Source: Tubiluchus corallicola
Taxonomy: Eukaryota > Priapulida > Priapulimorpha > Priapulimorphida > Tubiluchidae
DNA: 64,000 nt
Assembly: GCA_030141605.1 (NCBI GenBank)
Contig: JAQGDQ010000023.1
Span: forward strand, 310,001 to 374,000
Reading direction: 5' to 3'
Made by a program: the position numbers and the translations under genes. Positions 11,650 to 23,877 of the stretch are shown here, one piece after another; within the stretch, counting starts at the first letter, position 1; each line of letters begins with the position of its first letter. The notes under the pieces are model-generated. The model had not been told where the DNA came from. It saw nothing but the letters and a program-made list of their open reading frames with translations, and searched no databases.

Positions 11650-14154
11650 CACAAAGTTAGTACATAGAAATATGGTAATCTTATATGTATAAGAAAGAGT
11701 TAGTTAGAATGGGCATATAAAATTCTTTGCCACGACTTAAAAATGTTCGATCTAAAATTATATTCTGACTCAAAAAAGTCTACTTCTGAGATTAAACACA
11801 GATCAGGAAAAACGAGATACATTATAGCTAACATGCATTTGGCTTGCACTGCAGCAACTAGGAAGATTAAAAAGTCCTTTAATGGCATTATTACAGATAC
11901 GCATTCTATGACTCTTTGGGCTTGTTTATGTATTGCAAACCTGCAGATCAGCGAATAATTTGTGAATCTCCGCTGTAACTTGTAACATCGTGAACTAATT
12001 CAGTTCGTTCGTTAGATAAGAAATGAACATGACGTAAGCATAAAATATGTGTATATATTTTAATAAACGAGAAAACATTTGAATATTAATCCATTATTAA
12101 CTTTCAACAGTGTTACAGGAGAACTTTAGATTAATAAATTCCTTTTGCACTATACAGCAATATTTAACCGCTAGAGTATAATAAATTCTTACAAAAGTGT
12201 AAACCGATTCATCAAAATTATATCCCAGTAAAAGCGTATCCATTTTCACCGCCCGAGTCGCTAAACGACATTAAGTGAGTGGCCGAGTAGAGTCGTTAAT
12301 CATTTTAGTGATTTTACGGCAAATTCACCAGACGTGTAGCTACAGCAAAATTTTAAACTTTCAAATTTACGGGTTTCATTTATTTAGCCAAACAAGAGTT
12401 CTCCATGGATTATGTGCGAGATTAGGTAAAAGTGCTTGATACTAGTACGCATGCGCACTGTACACTGAGGAATAATGGTTGTACGGCATACAAAGTAGTG
12501 TAATTTGAAAAACGAAACAGGCAACCATTGTGGTAGTTTCAAAGCAGGACTGTGAATTTGACTGGGAATAGCAATTATGCGAATAAGAGATGCCTTTTTT
12601 CGTATTTTAATTTGATTGAGAAAAACTAACAATCATTGTTCTTAGTCGAAATTAACAACCTGCCAGCCATTTTTCTTTGCAAGCTCTCCTGGTTTTTATA
12701 TTGACTAATATCCTTAAAGCACATGGTGCTACCTACTATTAAACTGAATGATTTTTAAATTTTCAATTGAACTGATTTATTCCGTAAGATAAACAGATAC
12801 TTTTACATCACAAGTAAATACATAAAATCAAATTGTAGTTTTTACAACAAAATTAAGATACGTTATTAAATTTAGCGCTAGAGACCTAGGAAGCAAGCCT
12901 ACATTAGGCCACTAGAATTACTATTTAAAAAAAAATTTTACAACATGTTACTGATAGTTAGAAAGAGTTATAGTGAGTGTTAATAGCATTTCATAATTAC
13001 GATGTAAACTGAAGTACGGTACAAAAAATGATGTTTTAACACATCCGCTGAACTTTTGTGGAGAAGTCTATACGCAAGGACCATTATATTTGATTGAAAA
13101 TTTTTTAATATTTTTTGTTGCCTGTATATAGTGATAATTAAGTCTCGTGTATTAGTTCCGTAAACGACTCGATAGGCACTGACCACTCAACTTTTCATTC
13201 CTTTCAACAAATCTATTTGGTGCACTACACGTGTTCAAAATCACTGCATACTTTTCATTTCCGACTGATTTGTAAGAAAACTCTCTTTAGTAAAATTTTT
13301 CACAATACCTAAGGAGCTAATAAAAAAAAGAAAACCGCCTTTCGAGTTGATAATGCAGTACATTACGATTATAAGCTCAAACTTGTACAATCAGGTACAA
13401 TCTAGTGGCAATAAATAAGCAATAACTAAATTAACTAAAACAGACAATACGCAGTAAATTACGCAGAATCGCCTGCAGGCGTATTAGCAAGATTTTCGCT
13501 GATGAAAATTTGACTGGAAAAAAATTCCGTCGAAAATCTCGAATTCGACAAAAAAACTGCCTTGGAGCAATTTACGCTGCGTAGTGATTCATCCAACAGC
13601 ATGAGCATCGTATTTTCTAACAAAATAATCAGGTAGCGTAATGGTTAGGACTAATAAGTTAAATATACGCTGGTTATTGCCAGTGTATTATTGGCACAAT
13701 TTCGTCAGCATTGGGATTTCGGCGTCTGAATTTCTGAAAGCTTTCTCTTGCCTAAATTATAGAGGATCTGAATGTATATTAGTGCTACATTAGAGAACTA
13801 AGGACCATCATGTACTAAGACGAAAGCTCATTAGCATTATGAGTACTTGGTAATGCTTGGTTTATAAAACCGCTTGAGCAAGGTAATAGACCAACGGGCA
13901 GCGGTAGACACTAGCTGCCTAGCAGTAACATAGCTGTAAAAATGAGCTCATTTTTCCTTTACTAAATAAAAAGAGAGTTCTAGGTGGACGATAAAACAGC
14001 ATTTTTGGGGTTACTCGCTGGCTTAGCAACTTTATAAAGAAACCCGTTTTCAGCTTAACGTTGTTATCATTCTCATTCTTGTTGCTGTTGTTTCTGTAAT
14101 AAATTTTTATCAGTTCTTAATACTGTGACGTCACAACAAAGTTACTCCGATAAG
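11650..14154. other. No gene seen
   Basis: AT-rich DNA without recognisable coding, RNA genes or clear inverted-repeat elements. Confidence 0.4.
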
Positions 14155-14440
14155 CTATTTATGAAACAATGAATTCCATGATTTGAAATTTTCTTTGGCC
14201 ATGTTATATTTAACATCAAATTTCAAATCAAGGATCTATATGATTTAACAAAGACGAAGGAATGGATTGAGGTCATACAGTAGAGCGGCTTAGATGGATT
14301 GACATGTCATTAGATTACCACAGGATTCTCCACTTATTACAGCATTACATCAAGCACTAATATCTGGGAAGAAACCAACAGGTGGACAGCTGATCACATA
14401 TTTAGATGCTCTGCGACCTCACCACTAGCTTTAACAGGAA
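14155..14440 (+). pseudogene. Second relic of a LINE C-terminus
   Basis: Shifting between frames gives IKDLYDLTKTKEWIEVIQ, RLRWI.H.I.LPQDSPLI, ALISGKKPTGGQLITYLDAL, again the LRWiGHV-RLP..GGQL-tY-D block seen at 11.2 kb. It is shorter and more decayed. The shared DLYD..K and GQLLTY/GGQLITY signatures suggest the same or a sister LINE family. Confidence 0.5.
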
Positions 14441-15085
14441 ACATGACTGGTATTAAAAAATCAAGCGTTCAGAAAAAACAGACTTCAACAGATAAGTGAC
14501 GTAACAAAAAATGCGAAATATATATTCATCAGCCAATGACGACGATTATGACGTTGTCACATTGGTTTCATAAAAAAATTAGCTGCTCAGTCCACACATG
14601 TATAAATGGAGGCCACGAGAGACCCAAGCTAACTGGCTTCAGAAAGAAATGAACAGCTGTGCGCTATATCTTATTTCATTTCCGGGTGATTTGTCATATT
14701 CATAGACGTAATAATAAAAACAAATGTGTGCAGATGAACGCCCGACGAAACACGGTGTCAAATAAGTGCGCAAGAATTTAGCAAGAATGTTAAGCAGCGC
14801 GTGTGTATAACGTAGAAGCTAAAAACCAAGATTTTACAACATGCCAGAAGCCAGGATTCTGTATAATATATACGCGTTCTTGTGGCTTCCCTTTCATCGT
14901 GAAATGATGACACACACATATGCGTCACGGTCCAGTAACAACCAAGGTCGTTTAGAGAAATCACATCAACAAACAAAGAAAAAACCGTTAAATTACAAAC
15001 ATATACTTGTAGAAAAAGTTGGTATGCTAAATGTAACACATCTTAACAGGTACGGCGTCTCTCCTTCCTAACCTATAGACCTCCA

Positions 15086-15132
15086 CCCTCCTCTCTCTTT
15101 CTCTCTCTCGCTCTCTCTCTCTCTCTCGCTCA
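15086..15132. repeat. (CT)n microsatellite
   Basis: CTCTCTTTCTCTCTCT-type run with a few CGCT interruptions. Confidence 0.9.
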
Positions 15133-15876
15133 CGCCTTACCATTGAGCATAACATTCACCATGTACAAAAGGAATATTAATAGTGGTCCACCTTCATTAA
15201 ATTTACGTAAGCTACTGCCAGGTTTAAGCTCAAGTATAATTTCGTGTTTTTAGCCAACTGTCAGTATAACTTAATATGTTCAGAGCATGAGTAATGCTCT
15301 GTTACTAGTGGCGTCATCCTAAATGCAGCGTACGTTAGCGTTAGTATAAGGCGGCATATATTATCTATTGAGAGTATTCTTACTTACTGATCTGTAGCAA
15401 AGAGCTTTAGAACTCTTAATGGAGGTTTAACCACGTTGCTTAAATAGCAAAATTCAAGGCAATGTAACCTAAAAATCCACAAATAATAGCCAGAAACTAC
15501 GCAGATCGTAAATTTGGAAACTATCCAGCACCGTGCAAATCTTCGAAATACTAACTTAGTACTAACAATTAGACCACTTGAGTTTAGTGACGTGTTATAC
15601 GTGTCACACTTCACTACGAATGCCGTAGCAAAAAGTAGAAAAAAAAACTAGAAATTATCATGCCTTTAACAATTTGTCATTTAAATACTGTTTGCTATTT
15701 TGGCAAGTCAGGCAATTTAGTTCTCAGAAGAACACTATTATATTTTTATAGTTTGTTATTTTGTTACACAAGTGCAATTTATGCACAATGTTTTCAACAA
15801 TTTTCCAACTGAGCCCCATATTTTCAAAAGTAAACATACTTCCTCGCACTCTGTTATAAATTAAGCGCGCGGTTGA

Positions 15877-15960
15877 GAAACATTTCAGCATGATGTTTTT
15901 TACATCACAAGGCCAAGAAACATTTCAGCAGAAACGTGATGTTTTTTGCATGTCAAGGCC
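15877..15960. repeat. Imperfect tandem duplication, about 45 bp
   Basis: GAAACATTTCAGCA..ATGTTTTTT followed by CAT.AC or GCAT, then AAGGCC, occurs twice in succession; the second unit has a short insertion. Confidence 0.65.
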
Positions 15961-17504
15961 AACGTGCCCGCAATCAATACAACTGAGAAACCCTGCTACT
16001 GACAGCTTAGTCTTAGCCAGTTAATTTAATCCTGTATTCTTTATTACTAATTATCGTTTTAATTAACTTGAAGCTTAAAACACATATGTACTGAAGCCAC
16101 TAATGGCTGCCAATAGAGAACAAAGAACGGCTAGTAAAAGAAGCCACTGATTTACAAACAGCCTGCCCGCTGAAAGACACCGCTTAATTACCCAAGCATG
16201 CGGCCATTCCCCCGGTGCACATTATTTTTGTCAACAAAACGTTAGGAGAAACCAGTCATATTCAATCCAGACCAACTATAGCTAAATGACGCAAGATGTA
16301 GAAGCATGAGCTAACTAAAAATGAGGTTCCAAATTCGAAGAATTCCATGCATGCAATGTCCTGATGTTATTGCTTGTACCACGACATGTGCAAAGGTGTA
16401 CCACAATAACTGCACTGTTCCAAATTGTCATATTCAAACCCCTAAGGTCAAGATCGACTTATTTCACTAATTTTAAGTGTCTATCATCATTGCTTCCTTC
16501 ACGACATCATCGTTACTGTCGTTGTAGTCATCATGATCATTAATACAGTAGTGACCACTATTGGCGCCTTAAATGCCGTCGTCAGCAACGCTGCTTTTAA
16601 CGCCATCCAGCATTGTCGTCCACCGTCACCGCCATCGTCATTCTTGTTCTATGACAGGATATTTATTACGTGAGTGGAAGGATGTAAGAGTTGATTTTGG
16701 CAAAGCAGTGTGTAAATACTTATGTACAGTATAATTTTTTTGTATTAACTTACATAAATTACATAGACAATTTAGAAATTTAACGTACTGTAAATACACA
16801 ATAATTTAACACAGTGAAGTTTTTAGTAAAGCTTCGCTCCGTCTAAACAGGTATACACTGTAGTTTGAAACTTTACAGGCCCCCGTGTATATGCGGTTTT
16901 TAGATACACACGTTTTTATTATTGTTAATTAATTTGAATTGGAAGCATTTGTCTTCAGTAGTAATTTGTGTTTAAAACAACTACACTAAGAATTGTATTT
17001 TCACGCAATTCTTTTACGGCATATAAACATTTTGACTACTACTACTAATCGATAAACAACGCGTAGATTAGAATTCCTCGGAAACAAACACAAACTTTAT
17101 AAATCAAAATGTAATGGGTAACTTCCCTAGAAGATTCCCCATGTTCAGCACACATGGCACACAACGTGCAGGCCAACAAGCAAGGAATGGTTTTCAACAG
17201 ACAGCTTGAAAATAAATCAGTTTGTCTAATATCAGCTTTAAAGAAGAAAAAGCTCAGTTTAACTTTGCATTATGTAGCGAGCGCGAGTCTTAATGAAAAG
17301 AGGTGTTGAAATGAGAATGTCATCACGGAGCTAGGAAAACAAGTACCAGAAGCCATTACGATACAAATTGCATTTAACCTTTACTTTAAAATGTCTAGAC
17401 TAATTTTAACCACATGCTTATTTGACTTTAGATAATTAGTGAGCTAAGCTCTTATTCGCTGATACATACTATGGATAAACCCTTGATTATTGGCAATCTG
17501 TTAG

Positions 17505-17915
17505 CAGGGCCGGATTATGACCTTTTGGAGCCCCTAGGTTAATGAAATTATGGTGCACCCTCCAATTTGCCCGCACTCGTCTCGAATATTTTTGCTTGTG
17601 GTATATTTTAGCAACAATTGCATAGTTGGGAGCCCTATATTTCAAACAAAGGGCTTCAAAGAAGGGCGTATATCTCATATAAAGGGCCTGAAACAAGGGC
17701 CATTTGTCTCTAATAAAGGGCCTCAAACAGGGACCATTTATTTCAAATGAGGAGCCACTTTAAAATTGGATTTTCAAGACTTCCCGGTCCCGTTTTTTTA
17801 AAGTTGAAATTTTATTTTAAGTAATATGAATTATTCAGCAATGCAAAGTGGGAGCCCCCAAGCTTGAGGGGCCCTGACTGCAGCCTATACAAGCCCATAG
17901 GGTACTCCAGCCCTG
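17505..17915 (+). mobile_element. hAT-type MITE, family A, copy 1
   Basis: It starts CAGGGCCGGA and ends TCCAGCCCTG, near-complementary termini of the hAT kind. The flanking octamers TCTGTTAG (17497-17504) and CCTGTTAG (17916-17923) match at 7 of 8 bases, the expected hAT target duplication. Inside are about three 33-34 bp tandem units built around AAAGGGC..AAA.AGGG (17640-17745). It has no transposase coding. A second copy lies at 28500 in the opposite orientation. Confidence 0.85.
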
Positions 17916-19691
17916 CCTGTTAGTTCCGGGACACTAAATTTAAAAAAGGACAGTTTGATAACACAATAATTATGAACAGAAAAAATTTAAAATGAGAAAA
18001 TTAATATGAAACAAATTTAAGACGTTTTCAGTACTTATTTTTTATTATAACCCTTGGCATTCTGCAAGTTAGATCTAGCACCCAATGGTAGGTTTGCTCG
18101 ATGTTGATGCTTGTGGCGGAATCGAAATCTGGTCCATTAACAAGGTTAATCTTTTGAAGATGAGATACTGAAGCAGCAGAGGCCTCTTAGCCATAATTTC
18201 ATATGAAATGTCATGGTTTCTTCTGACTTTCAAAACATTTTACATATTACTGATGCTAATAAAACGAAAGTTTAGTTAAACAGTTTATGAAATAACAAAG
18301 CAGTAAAGTCAATCATTTAGAAACAATATTTCCAAAAAACAAAGTTTGAAAAATTGGATGGGTAAGCACGCCTTGTTGGAAAACATGAACACTAAAAAAT
18401 GTTGGTCTAAAAATTGTTGTGTCTATGAGACTTCGGAATTGCTTTCTATGTGTGCTAAAACAACAAATTCAGCGAAAGAAAATAAACCACCAAAATTTAA
18501 TAACAAGTAAGAAAGCCGGGCCCATGTGAAATGTTACCTCGTAAGTGTTACTGGAACCATTTCAAGAAAAGGGTCCAAGTAGTCATTCAATCCTGACGTC
18601 GTCACCGCCGATGTTGCTGTGGATGACCAGCTCAGAACTAAGCAAAATAAGCACGTACTAAAGGCACCAGGGGAAGAGGGGCCACACAGTTTTTTGAAAT
18701 CGAATAATTACCCAGAAGTAAAATTTACCGAAATATGCGTAACGGTTTTTGTGTTAGTTTACAATATGGCGGTAAGGATGGGCACAGATTCTGGCTACTG
18801 AACTGCTCAGTGCCCATATGATGACATGGATTGATACATTTATGACATGAGTGATAATATATTTGAAGTGTGGTAATGCTTATAACAATCTGGTGTACTA
18901 TAAACAGGATAATGTTACTTTTGACTGTATGTATTCTATCACCTAGTGGTGATGATGACTACGTGACTACTGTAAATAAATTTTACTGCAAATTCTTTTC
19001 ATTTCGAGAGATAAAATTTCATTTTGCAATTTAATATTGTTTCTATTCTGAATTACACATTTATGGGGTACCGTAACCTTTTCAATGCTTAGGGCCTCTT
19101 GAAGCCTTAACCCGGTCCTGGTGATCACATTCAAAATTGCTGTAGGTGCCCATCTGTATCGCTGAACGTTCAGCAGGAGTGGGTTCAACAATCTGTTTGT
19201 AATGTGATCGGCAAAAACGTGAAATAGGCCTACTAACAATAGGAGTCAGCCACGATGTGAAATTTATGACTTAATATGACTTAATTTGGAATAATGTTAA
19301 ATAACCATGTGAACACATTTTAACTACATCTTTTAAGATTAAAATTAAAATTGTTTATCTTTTAATCACCAAACAAACTACAATGATGAAATGCCAATCA
19401 AAACGACAATGATATAACAATTGTAACTTTTCAATAGCTATTTGACATGTATTTTCTACAATAAAAATCCGATAGTTGTTCTTCCCAACTATATAAAAAA
19501 GCTACATCATTTCATAAAATACTTCAGGATTCTCTATAAAATGGTTTTAACCACACGCTAACTGAAAATCTGAGATTGAAACGAGTGTACGATGACCTAC
19601 AGTAAACACGATTCCTGCTTTTCCATACGACCAGCTGCTCAGAAAATAACTCTTGTCTACTACAGGGCTGTCAAAAAATGACACGGCTGCT

Positions 19692-19721
19692 CCTCATCTG
19701 TCTGACGATGCACAGATGAGG
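19692..19721. other. 10-bp perfect inverted repeat
   Basis: CCTCATCTGT (19692-19701) and ACAGATGAGG (19712-19721) are perfectly complementary around a 10-base loop. Function unknown. Confidence 0.6.
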
Positions 19722-21999
19722 GCAATTTGTGGGAACCGGCTCCCTACAAAAGTGGAAAGTATCAATAAAGCATGTGGCACTTCTTAACCATGAGCAGAAA
19801 ATGTGTTTCAAAATTAAACGGCTTTTGCCACAAAGTCTGCTTTATTTTTCTAAAAAACGTGTTATCGTTTAGTGAACTCGTAAGCTGTGTTCACGTTGCA
19901 GTACCCGATGTTTTCAATTCAATTCTCAAATAGTATACAAACGAAATTAAACACAAATAAGATCATGTGTAAAACTGAACCGTTAACAAACTTACTAAAT
20001 TCGCGAGGTTTAACAAAACTTTACATCTGGTAATAACCTTCAACGTTTTTCCAGTTGATAAATTAATTGTGTGACAAAATAGTCAGCAAAGAAACCGACT
20101 TATTATGGTGAAATTTGCTTTGTACAATTTATAACCCACCAACAGCGGCAGCAATATTAAGTACATGTATTCACAATATTAATTTCAAGAATATGGAACC
20201 AGAATTATTAAAATAACACACCAACCAAAAGAAAGGGAGACGTGACTAAGTCAGAGTTAAACTTGGATTTGAAAAAAGAAGGACCTTCAGATTACACAAA
20301 TTTTTTATTTTAATTTATTAAATGCAGCCACAACACCATTGCAGCACAAAACTTCAAAATACTTTATGAATAAGTAATAACATATTTATTATGTACCCAA
20401 GGTGCCAAGCTGAAAATCGCATTGAGGTGCTCAAGAAGTAATTACATTTTTAGAAGTTAACTTTAGAACTTAAACGCCACGACAACTAGGCCACACATCT
20501 CCTTATAAGTTGTCATAAAGGTAGTTTTAATTAGAAACTTGTTTCTTTGTTAACTACAGTCTCATTGCATCAAGAAAAACGAATACCTCCCCATCACTAG
20601 CAAATCACTTAGAAGAATTATATTTTTACACATTATTCACGTTCTCACTAGTCTTGTTACTGAGTAGGTTTATCTGCTGGCCTTGCTTGGTGGAGATTTG
20701 TATTTCGTATATAAAGTCTCATTTCTTCGGGAAATGTACAGAATCTCATTGTTTTCTTGAGTTGGATTCAAATCATAACCTCGGGATGAACCCGTCTACT
20801 TGCGAATTCTGGGCTTAAAGAAGCTGGAGTGAGGAATGCGCTTGAGCCCTGTTAAGAACGAGTTATTCTTTGTTGTGAAAATTGAGCTTCTCGCCTACAT
20901 GAGTTTAATGCGTCACTGTACCGTACAACAGACTCGAGCAAGAAAATCTACTGACCGCCACAAAAATGTTACAAAATTTTTACACGCAAACTAAGTGAAT
21001 ACAGATCAACTCTTCAAAGAGTGCTCAAGGACTTGAATATTAAAAGTCCAACAAGAAAAAATAGCTGTGGAGCAAATCATACGAGGAACTGCGACTGAAC
21101 TCGCATGCTGCAAAATTCTTGAAAGTATCTGATGCGCTTAAATCAGCTACTAGTAATCTCATTTGCGCTAGTTGGAGAATTAACTCAATTAGGGCTTCCG
21201 AATAGAGGACTCGGCAATTTGTTAGTGCAAATCATTTCAAAATGGCAAGTAATCACTAGTTTTTACTGTGCTTCTCGCAAAATTGTTGCTAAAGTTCACA
21301 TCCAAGTGTAACATACAAACTGCGTTTTACACCAGACAGAAAATACAATACCCGTCGTGGACTTTTTAGATCCGTATTTAATCACAGCGTGTTTTAATGA
21401 AACAAGGACAAAATAAGTTGGCATATTTACAGAAAACGCACCTTTAATACACTTATTTTGTCGGTGAAAACCGGCACATGTGCTAATGTTTATTGTTGTG
21501 AAAACCGACTTTAAATAAAGTCTGTACGTACGCAGTATAGAAGTAAAACAAATCTTTCAGTAAATAGTGAGAATGTGGGTTGTATATCAACGTAACATCA
21601 AATCAATGTATTTTTAAATGTATGTAATAAATTTAAAATAAAAAATATCCTATAAGTCAACAATTAGCAAAACTCAGAGGCCAGACTTTTGTATGAAGTT
21701 TTCCCATTGCTAAGTTTTACAATACAATTAGTTAAAAATGTTCGCACTGCATCAGAAAGTACTTGTTTAAGCACTTGACAAACGAAATGAAAAAGTAAAT
21801 TCAATTGCATTTTTGAAGCTCGTAAAATGGTTTTAAACTATTGCTTTTAACTTGCATTTCATGATTACTTAAATACTGCATTTTCACCAATTTATTACAA
21901 ATTCAAGAGCTTTTACTTAGCTGTATTAGATAGTATTGTACATAATACATGTCGTGGACTTATTAATTTAATTTAATGTACATACTTTATTTCACAGCA

Positions 22000-22022
22000 C
22001 ACACACACACACACACACACAC
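22000..22022. repeat. (CA)n microsatellite
   Basis: About eleven CA units. Confidence 0.9.
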
Positions 22023-22242
22023 AGACAATTATTAAAAACAAGTATTTACACAAAAAAATCATCAAATCAAAGATACTTGGGAGACGCTTGCACTTATAGT
22101 GCCTATTAAAAAATCAAAAATCTACTTAAATTTAATTTTGTTTGAAAGTTTTTCAGATAAGAAACAACAACCCTGTTCGAGTAAAAGTCACTAAAAGCTT
22201 TTTACTCAGTACGTCTCACAAAAAGTTTAAGTGAATGAAGGC

Positions 22243-22262
22243 ATATATATATATATATATAT
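22243..22262. repeat. (TA)n microsatellite
   Basis: About ten TA units. Confidence 0.9.
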
Positions 22263-23086
22263 GTACGTCTTACACGTTCATCTAAATAAAGAGCCACCCT
22301 CAAAAGCCACAACTTTCGTTCTCAACCTCGAGTTCACTGTCAAGAACCTGAAGAATAAAATGAAGACGTAAAAGTTAAAGAAACAAAGGAATTGGTACTT
22401 TCAACATTTCGTGCTCAATGCCACACACTCCTACACGCCATGTCAAATATAAAGAACAAACAGCGGCCGTTGATTAGACGTATTCACGAACTTCAGGACG
22501 TGTGGAGACCATACAGTAATCTAAGTAAATGCTACACCCGCTTGTTGCTTTTGAACATAGCTTCAAAGAGATTAATGCTAATGTAAGAATCGGTTTGGTA
22601 ATTTGACGAAACGGAGATGACCCAGGGGAGCTGAGACGCATGAATATTAAGCAGCTCGCAGATGAGACGGCATCCATACTGTCAAAGAAAAACAATATGA
22701 CTGGCAAAGATAATCTAGCAACAGATTGCTCGCAGTCAACCACGGCAAATTATAATAAGGCGAGTAACCAAATTTATCTTCTGGTTTTTGTTAATAAAGA
22801 GACAGCGCCCAAATAAAACGTATGGTGTCTTTGCCTAATGGAGGGTAACTTATTTCAAGAAATGATTTGAGGTGTATTTGTTCTTTATTTTCTTAAAACG
22901 AAATGTGGTTCGCATAAAAATGCTTAAGGCGGCCTGTTATTTGACTAAAATTACGTCAGACACAACGTATTAAAATTTTGCGCGTGTAACTTGATATTGC
23001 ACGAAAATTTCTTGTTTAACTTGATATACTGTAGCGTGAAAATTTCACGTTATATCCACACCATGAATACATATTATAATAATGGA

Positions 23087-23869
23087 CAGGGTCGGCTCTA
23101 ATTTAATGCTCTAAGCAAAAGTATTTTTAGCGCCCCCTCCTCAACGGTCAACTGTTTCCCCACAGACCCCATGCACCCACCTACAAAATCGAATTTTTGT
23201 TGAATGTATTAAACTATAACGGTACTTGGGTGTTGGGCCTATTCACGCATTATGTAGTGTAATTAAGTAAAGTCAATTATCTGTCTACATTTGAAATTGA
23301 GCTTGTGCTTCCTGCATCTTCAGGAGCAATTAAAATTTCTACAATTTCTGCTACGCGGTCTTCATGTACATTCTCATGGCTAGATTTTCACTTAGCCGTT
23401 TTATCAGAAAAATTTGAAACTCTGACTGGGTCTGACTCCTTTTTTCATATACATCCATTTCACTGATATGATTGACATCATCACCTTCACAACTATATAA
23501 CTCTAGTCTGTTTGCAAATACATGTACTATATTTAAAATTTTGCCGATGTACACCGGCTTTTTTACTTTTAGTTTCCTGTATTATAATGTATTATGCTCA
23601 TGACGGCTTCGATTCTTATAGGTTTATTTGCCATAATTAGATAAAAGCTAAAGCAAGAAACTTTTTTATTAATGGAATTCATTACTTTGTCTCCTGTCCT
23701 ATGCATATAATATAAACTGTGGACAAGAACTTGGTAACGCGTCAGTCACTATGTTATTACTTAAGTTAAAAGTAAAAATTAAGGAATTACTTGCAGAATT
23801 TGTCGCCCCCCAAAATTTAGCGGCCTAGGCAACTGCCTAGTTTGCCAAGTGGCGGTAGAGCCAGCTTTG
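23087..23869. mobile_element. hAT-like non-autonomous element, decayed
   Basis: Termini CAGGGTCGGCTCTA and TAGAGCCAGCTTTG match as inverted repeats at 10 of 14 positions. Flanking octamers ATAATGGA and ACAATTGA match at 6 of 8. Subterminal sequence (CGCCCCC.. and CGCCCCCCAAAAT) is of the kind seen in family A, but the body differs. No transposase is visible. Confidence 0.6.
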
Positions 23870-23877
23870 ACAATTGA

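Larger units (their letters stand above)
14441..17496. other. No gene seen
   Basis: It holds a CT microsatellite (15086-15132), a short duplication (15877-15960) and degenerate CATCATCGT-type sequence at about 16500-16650. No coding exon is recognisable. Confidence 0.4.
17924..23078. other. No gene seen
   Basis: Gene-poor DNA. It contains a 10-bp perfect hairpin at 19692-19721 and dinucleotide runs near 22.0 and 22.25 kb. Confidence 0.4.

Noticed and set aside
11320-11652. Poly-Ile and poly-Asn open frames
   Set aside because: They are translations of the TTA microsatellite.
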